A stretch of 64,000 nucleotides of DNA, taken from the NCBI GenBank assembly GCA_029817715.1, contig JARUPY010000539.1, forward strand, positions 4,749,501-4,813,500. The letters run 5' to 3'. The stretch is from Melastoma dodecandrum (lineage: Eukaryota; Streptophyta; Magnoliopsida; Myrtales; Melastomataceae). How positions within the stretch are numbered: position 1 is the stretch's first letter; every line of letters begins with the position of its first letter. The position numbers were made by a program, and so were the translations under genes. This document shows positions 23,712 to 35,248 of this stretch, piece after piece. Under the pieces are notes generated by a model, which was not told the DNA's origin, did no database searches, and was given only the letters and a program-made list of their open reading frames with translations.

Positions 23712-24245
23712 GAAAATTTTGATTTTGCTTTAGGACGACAACTGTTTAGTTGAAGATTCTTGGCTCTTACTTTTCCTCCAAATAACTTTTGAACCATTCA
23801 AAATTTTCATATTAAATCAATGAATGGAAATTAGAAATATTCATCTCTTCTCCATAATTAGAGCAAAGAAAAATTGTTAGAAATACGTTTACGAAAAGTA
23901 ATTCAGGTAGTTCTATCAGCTAGCCGCACTTATTTCCACCTAGGAATTCTAGTCGAACCAAAGTTCTGGTTGATTAATATTTGAAACGTCTCCAACATGG
24001 CGTAACGATTTCCAAAATTTATCAAAGGTCATCATTCATTTTTCAGATTTTGGAAACAGAAACCCTACAATATAAAGCGAAATTAAAAAACTTAAAAGAT
24101 TAACAAAAAAACTATTTAAATAACAAAAAAATAGAAAACTACCAAATTGTAATTCGGAAAAACCTTTAAGGAGCAAACATTATCAAAAAGTAAGGGAAAA
24201 AAAAACCAGCCACGGACTCCGTCAATTACAACATTACGTAACCCA
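23712..24245. repeat. Long direct repeat, copy 1 (partner at 29000-29528)
   Basis: This AT-rich, non-coding 0.53-kb sequence matches 29000-29528 in the same orientation over its whole length with scattered substitutions and small indels. Both start GAAAATTTTGATTTTG and end near AACCCA. It abuts the copia fragment at 24246. Confidence 0.85.
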
Positions 24246-26023
24246 TGGTTATCAAGACAGAATTGGGATACATTAACTAGTCGCTGAGTAAGGCAGGGAG
24301 TATGTAAAACATGAGTGAGATATAAAGGTGAGGAACATGAATCAGAAGAGAAGGTTTTGTGGCCAAAATGAGCAATCTGCAGCTGGTGTCCGTTTCCAAC
24401 CCTGACAGTAGACTTACCCTGATATGAAGACACCTATTGCAAGTAAGTTAGGACTGGTGTAATATGATGAGTAGCACCAGTGTCCATTATCCAGTCATCA
24501 TGAGGAGCAGGAGTGAAGGTATTGGACGGATTCTGCTTATAGAGGTGAGCTGGGTAGGAATAGGAAATTGGGTAAGATGGTGAATGAGAGAAGCTAGTGA
24601 AATGTGTCTGTGGAGGGTGAGACAGGGTAAGGCGATGATAACAGATTTGTGCAGTATGGCCAAGCTTATAGCAAATCTGACAGCGAGGTTTGGGACAAGA
24701 GAAGGGGTTATCATTCCATCTAGAAGTAGGGAACGTAGTAGGAGGTTTTCCCAACACACCTGGCTGATGGTATGCTGGTTCATGAGTAGGCTTAGACTTG
24801 GTTTCAATTCCAGATGGATTGTATCGCGGACTAGGTGAATGGGTTCTGGGGTAGGAGTGAAGGCTGTGGTTTAGTGGAGGTCGGTGTTTGGGGGTCTGAA
24901 AGGAGGCCAACCTTGGCTGTGTACCACCTACACCTGCAGAAAGAGTAAAAAGTTGTACCAGCGGCAGAACGCAATCTGGGACTTGCCTCTTTTCCAGTCT
25001 TATATCAAAGTTCATGAGCATATTGTGAATCTCCTCTAACGTAGGTTGATCAGGCCTACTATATATTGCAGTGACAACAGGGTAGTATTCAGCCGGAAGC
25101 CCCTCCAGGAGACACCAAACATAGTCTCGATACTGAACCTTCTCCCCAACTGCAGCAAGTTGGTCTGAAAACATTTTAATTGTATTTAGGTAATGTTGCA
25201 TCGTCTTCCCATTTTTCCTTATTTGTTGCATCTATATTTGTAAATTGATCACTCTGGTGGTAGAAGTTGACATCAAATCTCTGCCTCAAGCTCTCCCAAA
25301 CTTCATGAGAGGTGCTGCAGCACACTACTTGGCCGAGAGGTTCAGAGGTAAGCGAGGAAAATAAGAAACTCATTACGGACTTGTCAATCCTTTGCCACAT
25401 TTTATAATCTGGGTTCACAACTTATCTGTGTGTCCAAAAACTGAGACAGTGGCTGAGTAGTACCATGAATGAACTCTTCATAACCACCAGCAACTATGGC
25501 AGCACGAACCTGCCCCTTCCACAGAGTGTAATTGCCATCGTCGAGTTTCAGAGTAGAGGAAAAGAAACCTGTGGGAATTTGAATCGGAGGTGGGATTGGG
25601 GAGAGGTTTGCAGAAGCACTTCGTTCACCTATTGCAGAAGAACAAGAAAGAACCGCTAGACGTAGAGCTCTGATATCATGAAGAAAGGTAAAAGAGACTT
25701 AAGGGAACACGCCAGCAATGATCAGACCAACTAAAAGAAGGAAGAAGAGCAACACGCATAAGAAAACAGATGAAGAAGAATTCAGGAAAGAAGAAGACTG
25801 TATATTTCTTGTTAAAGCTTATCAAGTGTATTACAATCTTTTCAGTATATATAGCTCAACAATACCTTGATAACAGCCTCCGCAAGTGATTCCTTGAGTT
25901 CAGCTGCATAACAACAGCAATGTCCATTACTTGGCTTCCTCCAACTTTGCTTAGGCCAGATCACTAGCTTGGGCCGAGCCACCACACTCCAACAGTCCGC
26001 CACCACACACCAACAGTCCAACA
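24246..26023 (-). mobile_element. Truncated Ty1/copia retrotransposon: LTR, PBS, gag and start of protease
   Basis: On the minus strand an LTR of about 345 bp (26023-25679) starts TGTTGGACTG and ends CTTCA. It is followed by a primer-binding site TGATATCAGAGC (25678-25667), one mismatch from the initiator-tRNA-Met complement. The gag reading follows in two frames (25176-25418, then 24434-25231) with a UBN2-type domain (MWQRIDKSVMSFL; QYRDYVWCLLEGLPAEY), a CCHC knuckle (CQICYKLGHTAQICYHR) and the protease start DDWIMDTGATHHI. Further gag-pre-integrase residues occupy 24250-24433. Integrase, reverse transcriptase, RNase H and the other LTR are missing. The LTR edge abuts the broken EXO70 copy, so the element interrupts that coding sequence. 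Confidence 0.85.
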
Positions 26024-27460
26024 GTGGCTGAGGCACTGTAGGAGCTGGTACCACGTCTCCCTCTGGTAGCTCTTGTGGTAGTGGCGCAGGTCGGACAACC
26101 GTTTCCTACACCACGCGTCGCCCATCATCTTGTGTATCTCCGGCAAGCTCTTTATCTTCTGTAGTATGTACCTCCCGTTGTTCATTAGGAATATGTAATG
26201 GAGCACCGGGTCACGGTACAACTTTGACTTCATGTCTAGGTTTGCATCCAGCGAGTCCATCACCGTCATTAGTTCTTTACCGAACGGTGAAGATTCCCCA
26301 TCCCCGTTTGCCACCTTAACCTTAGCTTCCTTGTCATCACTGCCGGTGCTCTCGTTTTCGTTGTCATTACTGGATCCATCTTGGTGTTCTCGGAACACTT
26401 GTTCGAGGGTCTCCTTGTACTCGCAGGCATACTTTAGATAATTCATGGTGTAACAAGCGAGCGGATGGACCGCACCGCTCGGGACCGGAGTCCTCCTGTT
26501 ATCGCTCTTTATCGAATTTTCCAAGTGGCAGAATATTTTCACGACTGCCTCTGCCATTCTAGTTTTGGCAGCCAAGATCTCGGCCCTGACCTCCTCCATG
26601 GCATCTGGGTCATATGATTCGTCAAAGGACGAGACAAGATCACGCAGAGTCTCGTACATATCAAGGAACTTGAACAGCTTCTCGAAAGAAGGTCTCGTTA
26701 GCACGACCGCCTCCGCAAAGTTGAGGAGTTGTATGGAAACTGACCTCACGAGGTTGCTGAACAAGCTTCGAGATATCTGGGGCGAGCTCGAGAACACAGA
26801 CTCACATAGGTTTCTCTCCGCCGGGAACAAATCTGTGGCGCATTGCTTGATCACGGATATCCACGTACAGATCTCCCCTTCGAGGGACTCCCATGGCATC
26901 CTCTGCACGTCATCCATGTTCATGTTCTCCATACCTAGCTTTGTCAGCGCCGACTTGAACACGTTCCTCCTCGAAACGCTGTAAACAATGCAGCACTCCG
27001 TCTCGTACCCCGCCTCAATCATCAACGAGCATATCCTATTCATTCGGGAGACCATCTCGTGCGAGAAAACGGGGAGCAACTCATCCTCTTCTGAGTTCGG
27101 TTCCAGGAGGCAGCGGTTCGGCTCGCAGACCAGATTAAAAGACGGCTTGGCCTTGATGGATTTGGATTCAAGCTCGTTGTTCGTCCTCAACTGCCGGTTG
27201 AGGGACCACCGGAGCTCGTCCTCCAGGAACAACATTGCCCGTTGGAGTACGGAGCTCGTCCGGCTCAGAACCTGGACCCCCTGGCCGCTTTCCTTCGACG
27301 AAGCGCTCTCGAGCTTATTCGTCAGCCTGGAAAGTCGGGAGATGGAATCAAACAGGCAAGCCTCATCGTCGGGGTCGCACCCCAGCCTAGAACCAGAACT
27401 ATATCTCCCGATCGCGGACTCCACCCTCTCGCACAACAACTCGATCGTCATCCGTGGCTC
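26024..27460 (-). pseudogene. EXO70 duplicate, truncated at both ends
   Basis: This is a second copy of the 3108-4541 part of the EXO70 gene. The frame is open from MTIELLCERVESAIG to LLQCLSH (about 465 residues) without stops. The first ~92 codons including the start ATG are deleted (junction near 27450), and the last ~107 codons are lost at the copia LTR edge (26023). By-eye protein comparison gives about 38 differences, many radical (RAA to PSF, AG to ME, R to C), suggesting relaxed constraint. A chimeric transcript is possible but unsupported. Confidence 0.88.
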
Positions 27461-28588
27461 AGTGGAGCCAGAACAAAGGGGTATGGATTTGGAGGAGGAA
27501 AAAAAGGTGGCGTTCATGGTTGGGGTGATGGGGGCGATATGTTTCCTCAAAATTTATGTGTGTGTGTGGTGGGGTGGTGTCTTTCGCTATTCTTGGGATT
27601 AAATCAAATTTTGGGTTTTGAGTATGGAATTTTCGGATGGTTTGATTTGACCCCCCCGTGATTTTTGGTTTTCTCATCCGAACCAAAAGATCGACCGAGT
27701 ATTTTTTACCATTTGTCAATTCATTAACAGGGGCGTAGGAATAGGAAATTCCCTCAGCATATTCCCCCTAAACTCAAGCCCCATCTAAACAAACAAGTAA
27801 ATAATCCCACCCCCCTGTCCATTCCTGTTTATGGGGAGGTTTTCCTTGTCCCTTACCTGTTTCGTCTAAATACAGAAAGGCCCACAGATTCATCGGGCCG
27901 CGGCATAAGACATGGCGTGATAGGAAGCCCAATGAATTGTAAATGATTTATGGGCCTATTACAGGCCCAATTATTCCTAACTGGGCTCGGCCTTGATCTG
28001 CCTTCACTATTTCCCTTACATTTAATTTAATTTAGGCAGGATTCATATAATTGATCCAACTCCATCCAAATATAATATTATAGGACTGGGACAGGGACAC
28101 GTACACGTGCATGTTGCTTTTTGTTATGTTTTAGAAATATTTGTTGGTTTTTATACGTGGGATTACTGATTGGGCCACGTCCCTCCACTAAGCGGGAATA
28201 ACACCGAGCCGTTTGGGAGATCGTAGCCGCCAACGTCCTCTTCCCCTTTCCGATCACCGCAGCCCTTTCCACCGACAACGGCCGCGGTTACGCAAGCGTC
28301 CGTATACTCCTCTTCTTCCTCCTCTTCCGTCTCTCTTGCTTCTCCTTCCTCCGTGCTTCCGTACGTATTCTTATTCATTTTCGCTGCTTGTGTTTTGATC
28401 GGATTTGTCGTCGTTGGTCGGTGCTTTCCCTCGTTTTCCGGGGGAAGGATTCGTTCGGATGTTGGTTTGTTTCCGCGTTTGAAGCTAACAAGGAGAGATC
28501 TTTTACGTTTTTCGTCGGTCCATCTTTCTCGGGCCCCGGATTCTTTTCCCCTGATGATGTATCTTACTCTGATCGATTTGCAGTTAAG
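27461..28588. repeat. Duplicate of the EXO70-PDHB intergenic region, tRNA lost
   Basis: 27590-27670 matches 5068-5160, and 27857-28588 matches about 5381-5986. Between them, 27672-27856 is unrelated to the original 5161-5380, which holds the tRNA-Gln. The copy also has extra sequence (27895-27960 and 28038-28080) absent from the original. Confidence 0.85.
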
Positions 28589-28800
28589 ATGTTGGGAATT
28601 GTGAGGAGACAAGCGAGCATCGGAGGCTCGCCTTCGACACGGTACGCAGTTTGTTGAGACCGTTCATAGAGAGTCCTCATCACTTAACAAGTGTTCAAAT
28701 GTCCTTTTACTGCCTGTTTAGGTGCTCAGAGAGGCATTGAGGTTTTTCCGCCCGGCGGTACCCGCATCGAGGAATTACTCTTCTGCTAAAGAGGCACAAC
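28589..28800 (+). pseudogene. PDHB exons 1-2 duplicate
   Basis: This copy of the PDHB start ([13 protein letters not shown]) and exon 2 matches original 5987-6192. Two extra bases before the exon 1 donor (TTCGACACG against TTCGAAG) shift the frame. Homology ends right after exon 2 at GCTAAAGAGGCAC, so no E1-beta can be made. Both copies have GC, not GT, at the exon 2 donor. Confidence 0.85.
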
Positions 28801-28863
28801 ATACGACATACTCGACATTATCAACACCTTATATCTCACTCTGATTCCTCGCTTGTGATAATT

Positions 28864-28978
28864 AAACCTTCTCTTCTGATTCATGTTCCTCACCTTTATA
28901 TATCACTCATGTCTTACATACTCCCTGCCTTACTCAGCGACTAGTTAATGTATCTCAATTCTGTCTTCATAACCATGT
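28864..28978 (+). mobile_element. Inverted 115-bp copia fragment
   Basis: This is the near-perfect reverse complement of 24244-24357 (gag-pre-integrase segment of the copia element), placed on the other side of the duplicated block and next to the second long direct repeat. Confidence 0.85.
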
Positions 28979-28999
28979 TTTTGTTGATAATGTATGGTT

Positions 29000-29528
29000 G
29001 AAAATTTTGATTTTGCGTGAGGACGACAACTGTTTAGTTGCAGATTCTTTGCTCTTGCTTTACCTCCAAATAACTTCTGAAACATTCAAAACTTTCATAT
29101 TAAGTCAATGAATGGAAATTACCTATTTTAAAGGTAAACAGTGACAAGAATAAAGCAAAGAAAAATTGCTAGAAATGTACTTACGAAAAGAAATTCACGT
29201 AGTTTTATCAGCTAGCCGTACTTATTTTCACTTATGAATTCTAGTCGAACAAAAGTTCTGCTTGATTAATATTTGAAACGTCTCCAAGTAACGATTTCCA
29301 AAATTTATTAAATGTTATCATTCATTGTTGAGATTTCGGAAACAGAAACCCTCGAAATTAAAAAACTTAAAAGATTAACAAAAAAAACTATTTAAATAAC
29401 AAAAAAAAAAATAGAAAACTACAAAATTGTTATTTGGAAAAACCTTTAAGGAGCAAACATTATCAAAAAATAAAAGGGAAAAGAAAAACCAGCCACGAAT
29501 TCCATCAATTACAACATCAAGCAACCCA
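29000..29528. repeat. Long direct repeat, copy 2
   Basis: Partner of 23712-24245 in the same orientation. It lies just downstream of the otubain remnant, so it may be the ancestral position (3' flank of that gene). Confidence 0.85.
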
Positions 29529-29683
29529 CATCTAATCGACAACTACAAACAGCAGCGGCGGCGGCTATGTCAAGCATCTCACACGATTCCATTTGACATT
29601 TCAAACCAAAAGATTCACAGAGACACGGCAGGAATTAGAACTTGTACATTAAGAAGGTTTCAGATGCTTGAGGGACGTTAGAT

Positions 29684-30074
29684 TTACAACTTACACAGTT
29701 CATGGATGGATGCATCCAAGGGATGAATACATGTTCCACTGCCACCGAATGGGTCTCCTGAAAGATTCCGTAGTCCCGCCTGCGTACAGATCCCGTCGTC
29801 TGGCATGAAATCGGACATGTACTTCGGGTAGAGAACGTCATAGTGGCCGCCCGGACGATACAGAAGATTAATGAATGGTTAAGGATGCTCAGAGCTGCTC
29901 GAATAAGAAGCGCCGGGGAAGAAATCGTTGTGGTTTATGCTGACATTGCTGTTGTCACACGAGCTGTGGTCGAGGTATATTGCACGGATGGGGACACCAG
30001 GTGCATCTGATGCGGCTATTACGTGGACATGGTCTCTTTCCTCACCCATCGGCTCCACAGAAGACTTGCAGAAC
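29684..30074 (-). pseudogene. Otubain (OTU deubiquitinase) 3' remnant with in-frame stop
   Basis: After an acceptor (TTCTTACAG) the minus strand reads FCKSSVEPMGEERDHVHVIA, APGVPIRAIYLDHSSCD, VSINHNDFFPG, then EHP-stop (TAA at 29881-29879), then FINLLYRPGGHYDVLYPKY and about 45 unrelated residues. This is the last part of OTUB1-type ubiquitin thioesterases, including the C-terminal catalytic-His region (RPGHYD in the family, here with an inserted Gly). The upstream exons with the catalytic Asp and Cys are not found in 30075-31150. It is most likely a truncated pseudogene. A shortened product ending at EHP would lack the catalytic His. Confidence 0.75.
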
Positions 30075-31273
30075 TGTAAGAATATGATTGCAGTCAGCAA
30101 CACGAAGAATTTGGGATGTTTAAGTTCAGACCTTTCTCAGGAACTTTTCTACATTTACGCAAATTACTTCTTCCCCATAGACGTTGATCTAGTAATAACT
30201 TACAAGCATAATGAATGCATAAGCGGAAACAATACTGGACCATGACAAATTTCATGAATCTTCCCTAAGCCCTTCTATGATGAGAACACTAATATTAACA
30301 GCCATTGCACATTCGTCAAGTGTAACAAGGACATTGTAAGAGCAATTAAGGAATCCCAGCCCATGTTATAACGAGTTAGTGAAGAGAGAGGACACCACCT
30401 GCTCGACTGTAGAAGCGGAACTGACTAATGAAGAAGCGGAAGATCGGAAGGAGAGTCACAGGAAAACGGGCCTGAAAGCCCATAAAATAAGAGGTCCTGG
30501 CCCACTATAATTGTGACAATCATGATGGAGATGGAAGAAAATTTGGAACGTCGGTGGTGACAATGGGAATGATTTCGGTTTGAATTTAGAAAATAATGAA
30601 AATGGGAAGAAAAAGGAAGGATGGTTTTATTGGTGATCTACCCCCAAACACGACACCGGCAAAAACACGAGAGGCGGAGAAGCACTTGACGGTTGGTTCC
30701 CCTTTCTTAGGATTTCATATTCTTAAGACATTTTATATTCTATTTTTATTACCAAAACATTAAATAACTCTGTATCATAGCATAGCCATTTCAATAACAA
30801 TTACAAAAAAAAAAAAAAAGAGAGAGGCCGTCATCTAATACGGAAACACTTACGGAAGGGTCTGCCCTGTCTGAGGTCTGAAGAGACACTGTGTTGTTAT
30901 ATCTATATATATATATATATAACAAATACGTATTTATTGGGTAGTATATTATATACTATACTTCGTTGGTAAGTCCCCTCCCCCTCCGCTCATCAAGAAC
31001 CCTACAAATTTACTCCACACTCCCACTCCTTGGATTCTCTCTTCACCCATCTTTCAATCTCCCTCCTCCTCCTCCTCCTCCTCCTCCCTTCGAATTTAAG
31101 GCCCTCCCCCTCCAGCCGCTAACCTAGACAGGAAGTTACATAATCCCAAGGTGGATCGGAGACATGGGAAGAGGGCACTTCCTTTCGAGGCACCGTCGCA
31201 GGAAAAGGCAGACAAGGAGGACGACGATTTCGCCCACTACGAGTCCTCCCTTTCCGAGACTGATGTCTCCGCC
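30075..31273. other. Intergenic region upstream of the ERF gene
   Basis: No complete gene is seen. A TA microsatellite sits at 30896-30921, and CTC repeats (31062-31088) probably lie in the ERF promoter or 5'UTR. From 31151 the ERF frame is already open (see the ERF entry). Confidence 0.5.
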
Positions 31274-33086
31274 ATGGTCTACTCCCTAAACCAAGTCATC
31301 GGAACGGATCGAGATCGCAGGGCCACGGCCGAAGATCAGCAGGACTACCCCCTTCACCCACCTCAAGATCAAGGTAAAACAACCAAAAGTTCATGTTCTA
31401 GCGCGGGCTCGACTTTGGACCATTCAAGGGAAACGGCCCCTGTTAGGTTAACCTTTTTATGTGGCAAAATCTGAATTGGCCGAGTCCAGGAGGGGGGGAT
31501 TGGGGAGGGGAGAGGGTTCATACTTGGATCCATTGTATATGACCACGTCGCACACACTCTTTATAATATTATAGAGTGAAAGAGAAAGAGTCTCGTTTAT
31601 CACATGGGTAAAGGGTTTTGGTTTTAGAGTACAATTTGGACAAAGAAACCTCAAGCACGAAGCCCGACAAACATCTTCTTGTCCTTTCTAATAGTAGGAT
31701 AGCAACGTTCAACGAGGAGTCTTTGGGGGAGGTTCCGTGGATTACCATCTCTTTTACTCCCCCATCCCTCATCATGTGTTCTTCCCTTTCCTTTATGTCC
31801 CCAATCGCTGTTGCTTGTCGGGTTTCGGGAACAAAACACGAGTCGTTGTTTCTATCGGTGATCTCAAGCTTTTAGTTTGGAACAGACACGTAGTGTTGTT
31901 TTCATGATACAATATTCCTTCGTGGAGACCTTGAAACCATGCCATTATTCGAGGCCCGATTCGAGGATTTCCCAGTGTGAATAATTTCATGAGTTGGTCT
32001 GCTTGAAGAAATGCGATGTTTTTGTGTAGTTTGGTTAATCGATCGATAGCCTCGAAAGGTTTGGGTTTGTTATTTTGGTCTACCTTGGACAGCTTCGTTT
32101 TCTTTCCTCCTTTTTTTCTGGTGGGTGTTTACCAAACCTTTTTGTTTTCAAAATTATATTTTTTGTACCTAATATTTACTTACATTCCTTGTAAGAACGC
32201 TGTTGAAGTCCATCTCATAGTATGGTGTAATGAAATTAGCTATTCGCCTCCGCGATGGCATAGACGCGGCTAGAATTTTCTCTTCTTCGTCAGATGATGA
32301 TCGGAACCTGACCTGATGGTGGTTTAACTGACGTGTTTCCGGTCGCGGGAAACATAGGAACATATGATGGATTTCTTGTGAAGTGTTATGATATTGCGCA
32401 CTTGTTGTAGAAGGCTTCTGAGCTGGGGGGGTTCTTGTGATTTGTTTGTTTCAGAAAGAACGCAACGGAAGCACTATAGGGGAGTGCGGCAAAGGCCGTG
32501 GGGGAAATGGGCAGCCGAGATACGTGACCCGAAGAAAGCTGCCAGGGTTTGGCTAGGCACGTTCGACACTGCTGAGGACGCAGCCCTTGCTTATGATAGG
32601 GCGGCATTGAAGTTTAAAGGCAGCAAGGCGAAGCTGAACTTCCCCGAAAGAGTTCAGGGCGATAAGCCCGAAGCCATACCAGGGACTGTTCCTAGCGAAA
32701 GCACCCCGGGAGCAGCTGCTCCTGGCGTTGGCCCCATCTCTCAGTCATCGCACGGGGTATACCCAGACATTTTCCAGTACGCGCAAGTGCTCTCGAGCAG
32801 CGATGCCGATTTCCCCAATGTCGTGTCGAATTTGTACAGCCACGACCAATTCGCGACTGATCATCATCATCATTCTCATCACACTTCATCCAGTACATTG
32901 TATACCTCCTCCTCCTCCTCATCATCATCGTCGTCGGCCTACTACTACCCACAAATGCAGCCGTGGCAGCAGCACGGGGGGCCCTCGTCGGCGCAATTCC
33001 CTCACTACGGATGGCCCCCCGAGTCAGGCAACGATTCCATGGGTGATCGCGGGGACGGATCCATTCCCAGAAACCCCGAGGAATAG
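31274..33086 (+). CDS. AP2/ERF transcription factor, group X (ERF113/114/ABR1-like), 2 exons
   Basis: Predicted exons are 31274-31373 and 32455-33086 (243 aa). A complete AP2 domain follows the junction: [62 protein letters not shown]; the group X element [12 protein letters not shown] lies upstream. Ala and Asp at the ERF positions predict GCC-box binding. The C-terminus is Ser-rich with a His run and QPWQQHGGP. Group X ERFs act in wounding, regeneration and stress. The frame stays open upstream to 31151 and encodes RRHGKRALPF and an acidic stretch like the N-terminus of full-length homologues, but there is no in-frame ATG before 31274, where GCCATGG is a strong context. The intron is 1,081 bp. 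Confidence 0.88.
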
Positions 33087-35248
33087 AATCATCGAGACCA
33101 GCTGCACCATCATTTGAATCATTGCATTGAGGCGTATTCACGTAGTTTCAGGAGGATTCATGTTATGATCGTGAACCTCCGATTGAGGAGTGTTCCATTT
33201 CAGGATGCGTACAACAATAATATGGTTTGATTTGTTTTCCGAGATTGATTCACGACATTATTAACAACGTATGTTGGCATTACATAATCGAGTGTTGATT
33301 AATTTTTTGTTATTCTTTTTTTTTTTAGCTATCAGCGTCCACTTTTTTTAGTTTATGCACGAACACGAGGATTAGCATAATAATAATAAATTAAAATAAT
33401 AAAAAGTGGGGGCCCTTAAAAAACAAAAAAAAAATGCCAAGAGATGCATAATGCTTCGGAAACAAAAAAAGAAAGTGACAGTAGTTGAACCGACAATTGT
33501 TGAATCCTAAGGACGTGTGATGTGATTGCCCATAAATTTTCATTTGACTGAATTTAGGAGATATAAATAGTTAAAAATTTAATTTAAAAAAAAACATTAT
33601 TACTTTTTAAAGGCCGCTCTAAGTGAACTAGTTAACATACAAGATCCCTTTTTTTTATATATATAACTAAGAAGTTGTTTCACGCTTGCTTTAACACATC
33701 CGTGTTTAATCAGGTGATTTAGGTTCATTAGAGTGAAGAAGTACTCCCCAGTCCTGACCACTAAAATCTAAAGTTGAAAGGGTAAATTCGACTCCGTATA
33801 ATTAAATTATCTTTTTCTGAGAGAAAGGAGTGATTATGCGGGTGGTGGGACCCTAACTCCTTATTCAATGTTCTGACTGATTCCATGACCTTTCGGGGCC
33901 ACTGGTCGTCAACTTTTGCGGCTGCCAATAATAATAATATACGCCGGAACATTTTTTTACTCAAAATATAATTCGATTTTTTAAATAAGGAAAATATTAC
34001 TTAAATAAATATCATGTTCTCTGGATGTAGCCATTTCTTGGGGCTTCCCTTTCTTTTCTTTAGTTAACCTCCGTGTCTCTTTCGCTGTTCAATTGGCACG
34101 CCTGCACGTTGAAAGGAAGAAGGAAAAAAAAAAACAATGATAGGTATTAAAAATCAAAACACGACATAATTGGTATGCTACAACAAACTAGCCCGCTTAT
34201 TCAAAATGATAATAATTCACATGCTTTATTTTTAATGTCTATAGAATGATTTGATACGGATTGTCCAAAAAGACATGACACGAATCATATTTTTTACTTG
34301 ATATTCAATTAATTTTACTTTAATATTTAAAAACAGACATGCCTTGAAATGTGTCGTGCGATGTACAACCTACCAATGGTCAAAATTAAACAAACCTCAA
34401 TCAAACTCACGTAGCCCTTTTATCACCGAGACCATACCACCTTCTGGCACGGGCGCTCGCTTAGAGGCGAAGCGGGTCGCGGCGGCTGACAAAATCGAGT
34501 GCGGCCACGGCCATAACTCCTACCACCGGGGCGATGATTATAAACGGGGGTAACCCTCCTAGTTTGTTCGGGGGCATACTTGGAGTTAACGTAAAGCTGA
34601 CTTTTGATTACAATCTCTTTCGGGACGAAAAAGAGACACAACAAGATCTCCCCGAAATCAAAAAGAGATGCCAAAATGTCTTCTTCGTTACTTGTTCCCA
34701 AAACATCACACAGTCACGATTCCACCCACTCCCCTGAGCCCGTCTGTGTCAAGTTCATGATAATTCTCATTATTTGACTAAAAAGCTAAGAAAAGAATTG
34801 AATGTCTGTCAGACCCTTTTAACATTTTGGGGGGGCGACTTTATTACATCGAGATTGCGATGTTTGATTGACTCGTAAATCAGGTACAAACAACAATGAG
34901 AAGAAATTAAGCCCTGAAATCAGCGTGTTGTAAGTCTCACGTATTAAATACATTAAAAAAGGTCTCGTACAGTCTATTATTAGCCGACCCGGCGTGTTAA
35001 TTAGGTTATAAAATATTTAAATTATCGATTTATAAAATAAAAAAAAAAAGTTTTTAAGGGTTATAGTAGGCCAAAAGCGCGTGCCATGAATTGATATTTT
35101 GACTTATGTTTAAAATATATTCTTAGCCATCGATTAATAATTTAAAACAAAAACAAAATAATTTATTTACTTGCATTGAATTGTACACTTTTATGTTTTA
35201 ATTTGTATAATATTTTTAAAAACGAATTGCTATGATCCCAAAAATGGA
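33087..35248. other. AT-rich intergenic stretch between ERF and the gypsy element
   Basis: I see no gene, RNA or clear repeat. The sequence is mostly AT-rich spacer with poly-A and poly-T tracts. Confidence 0.5.
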
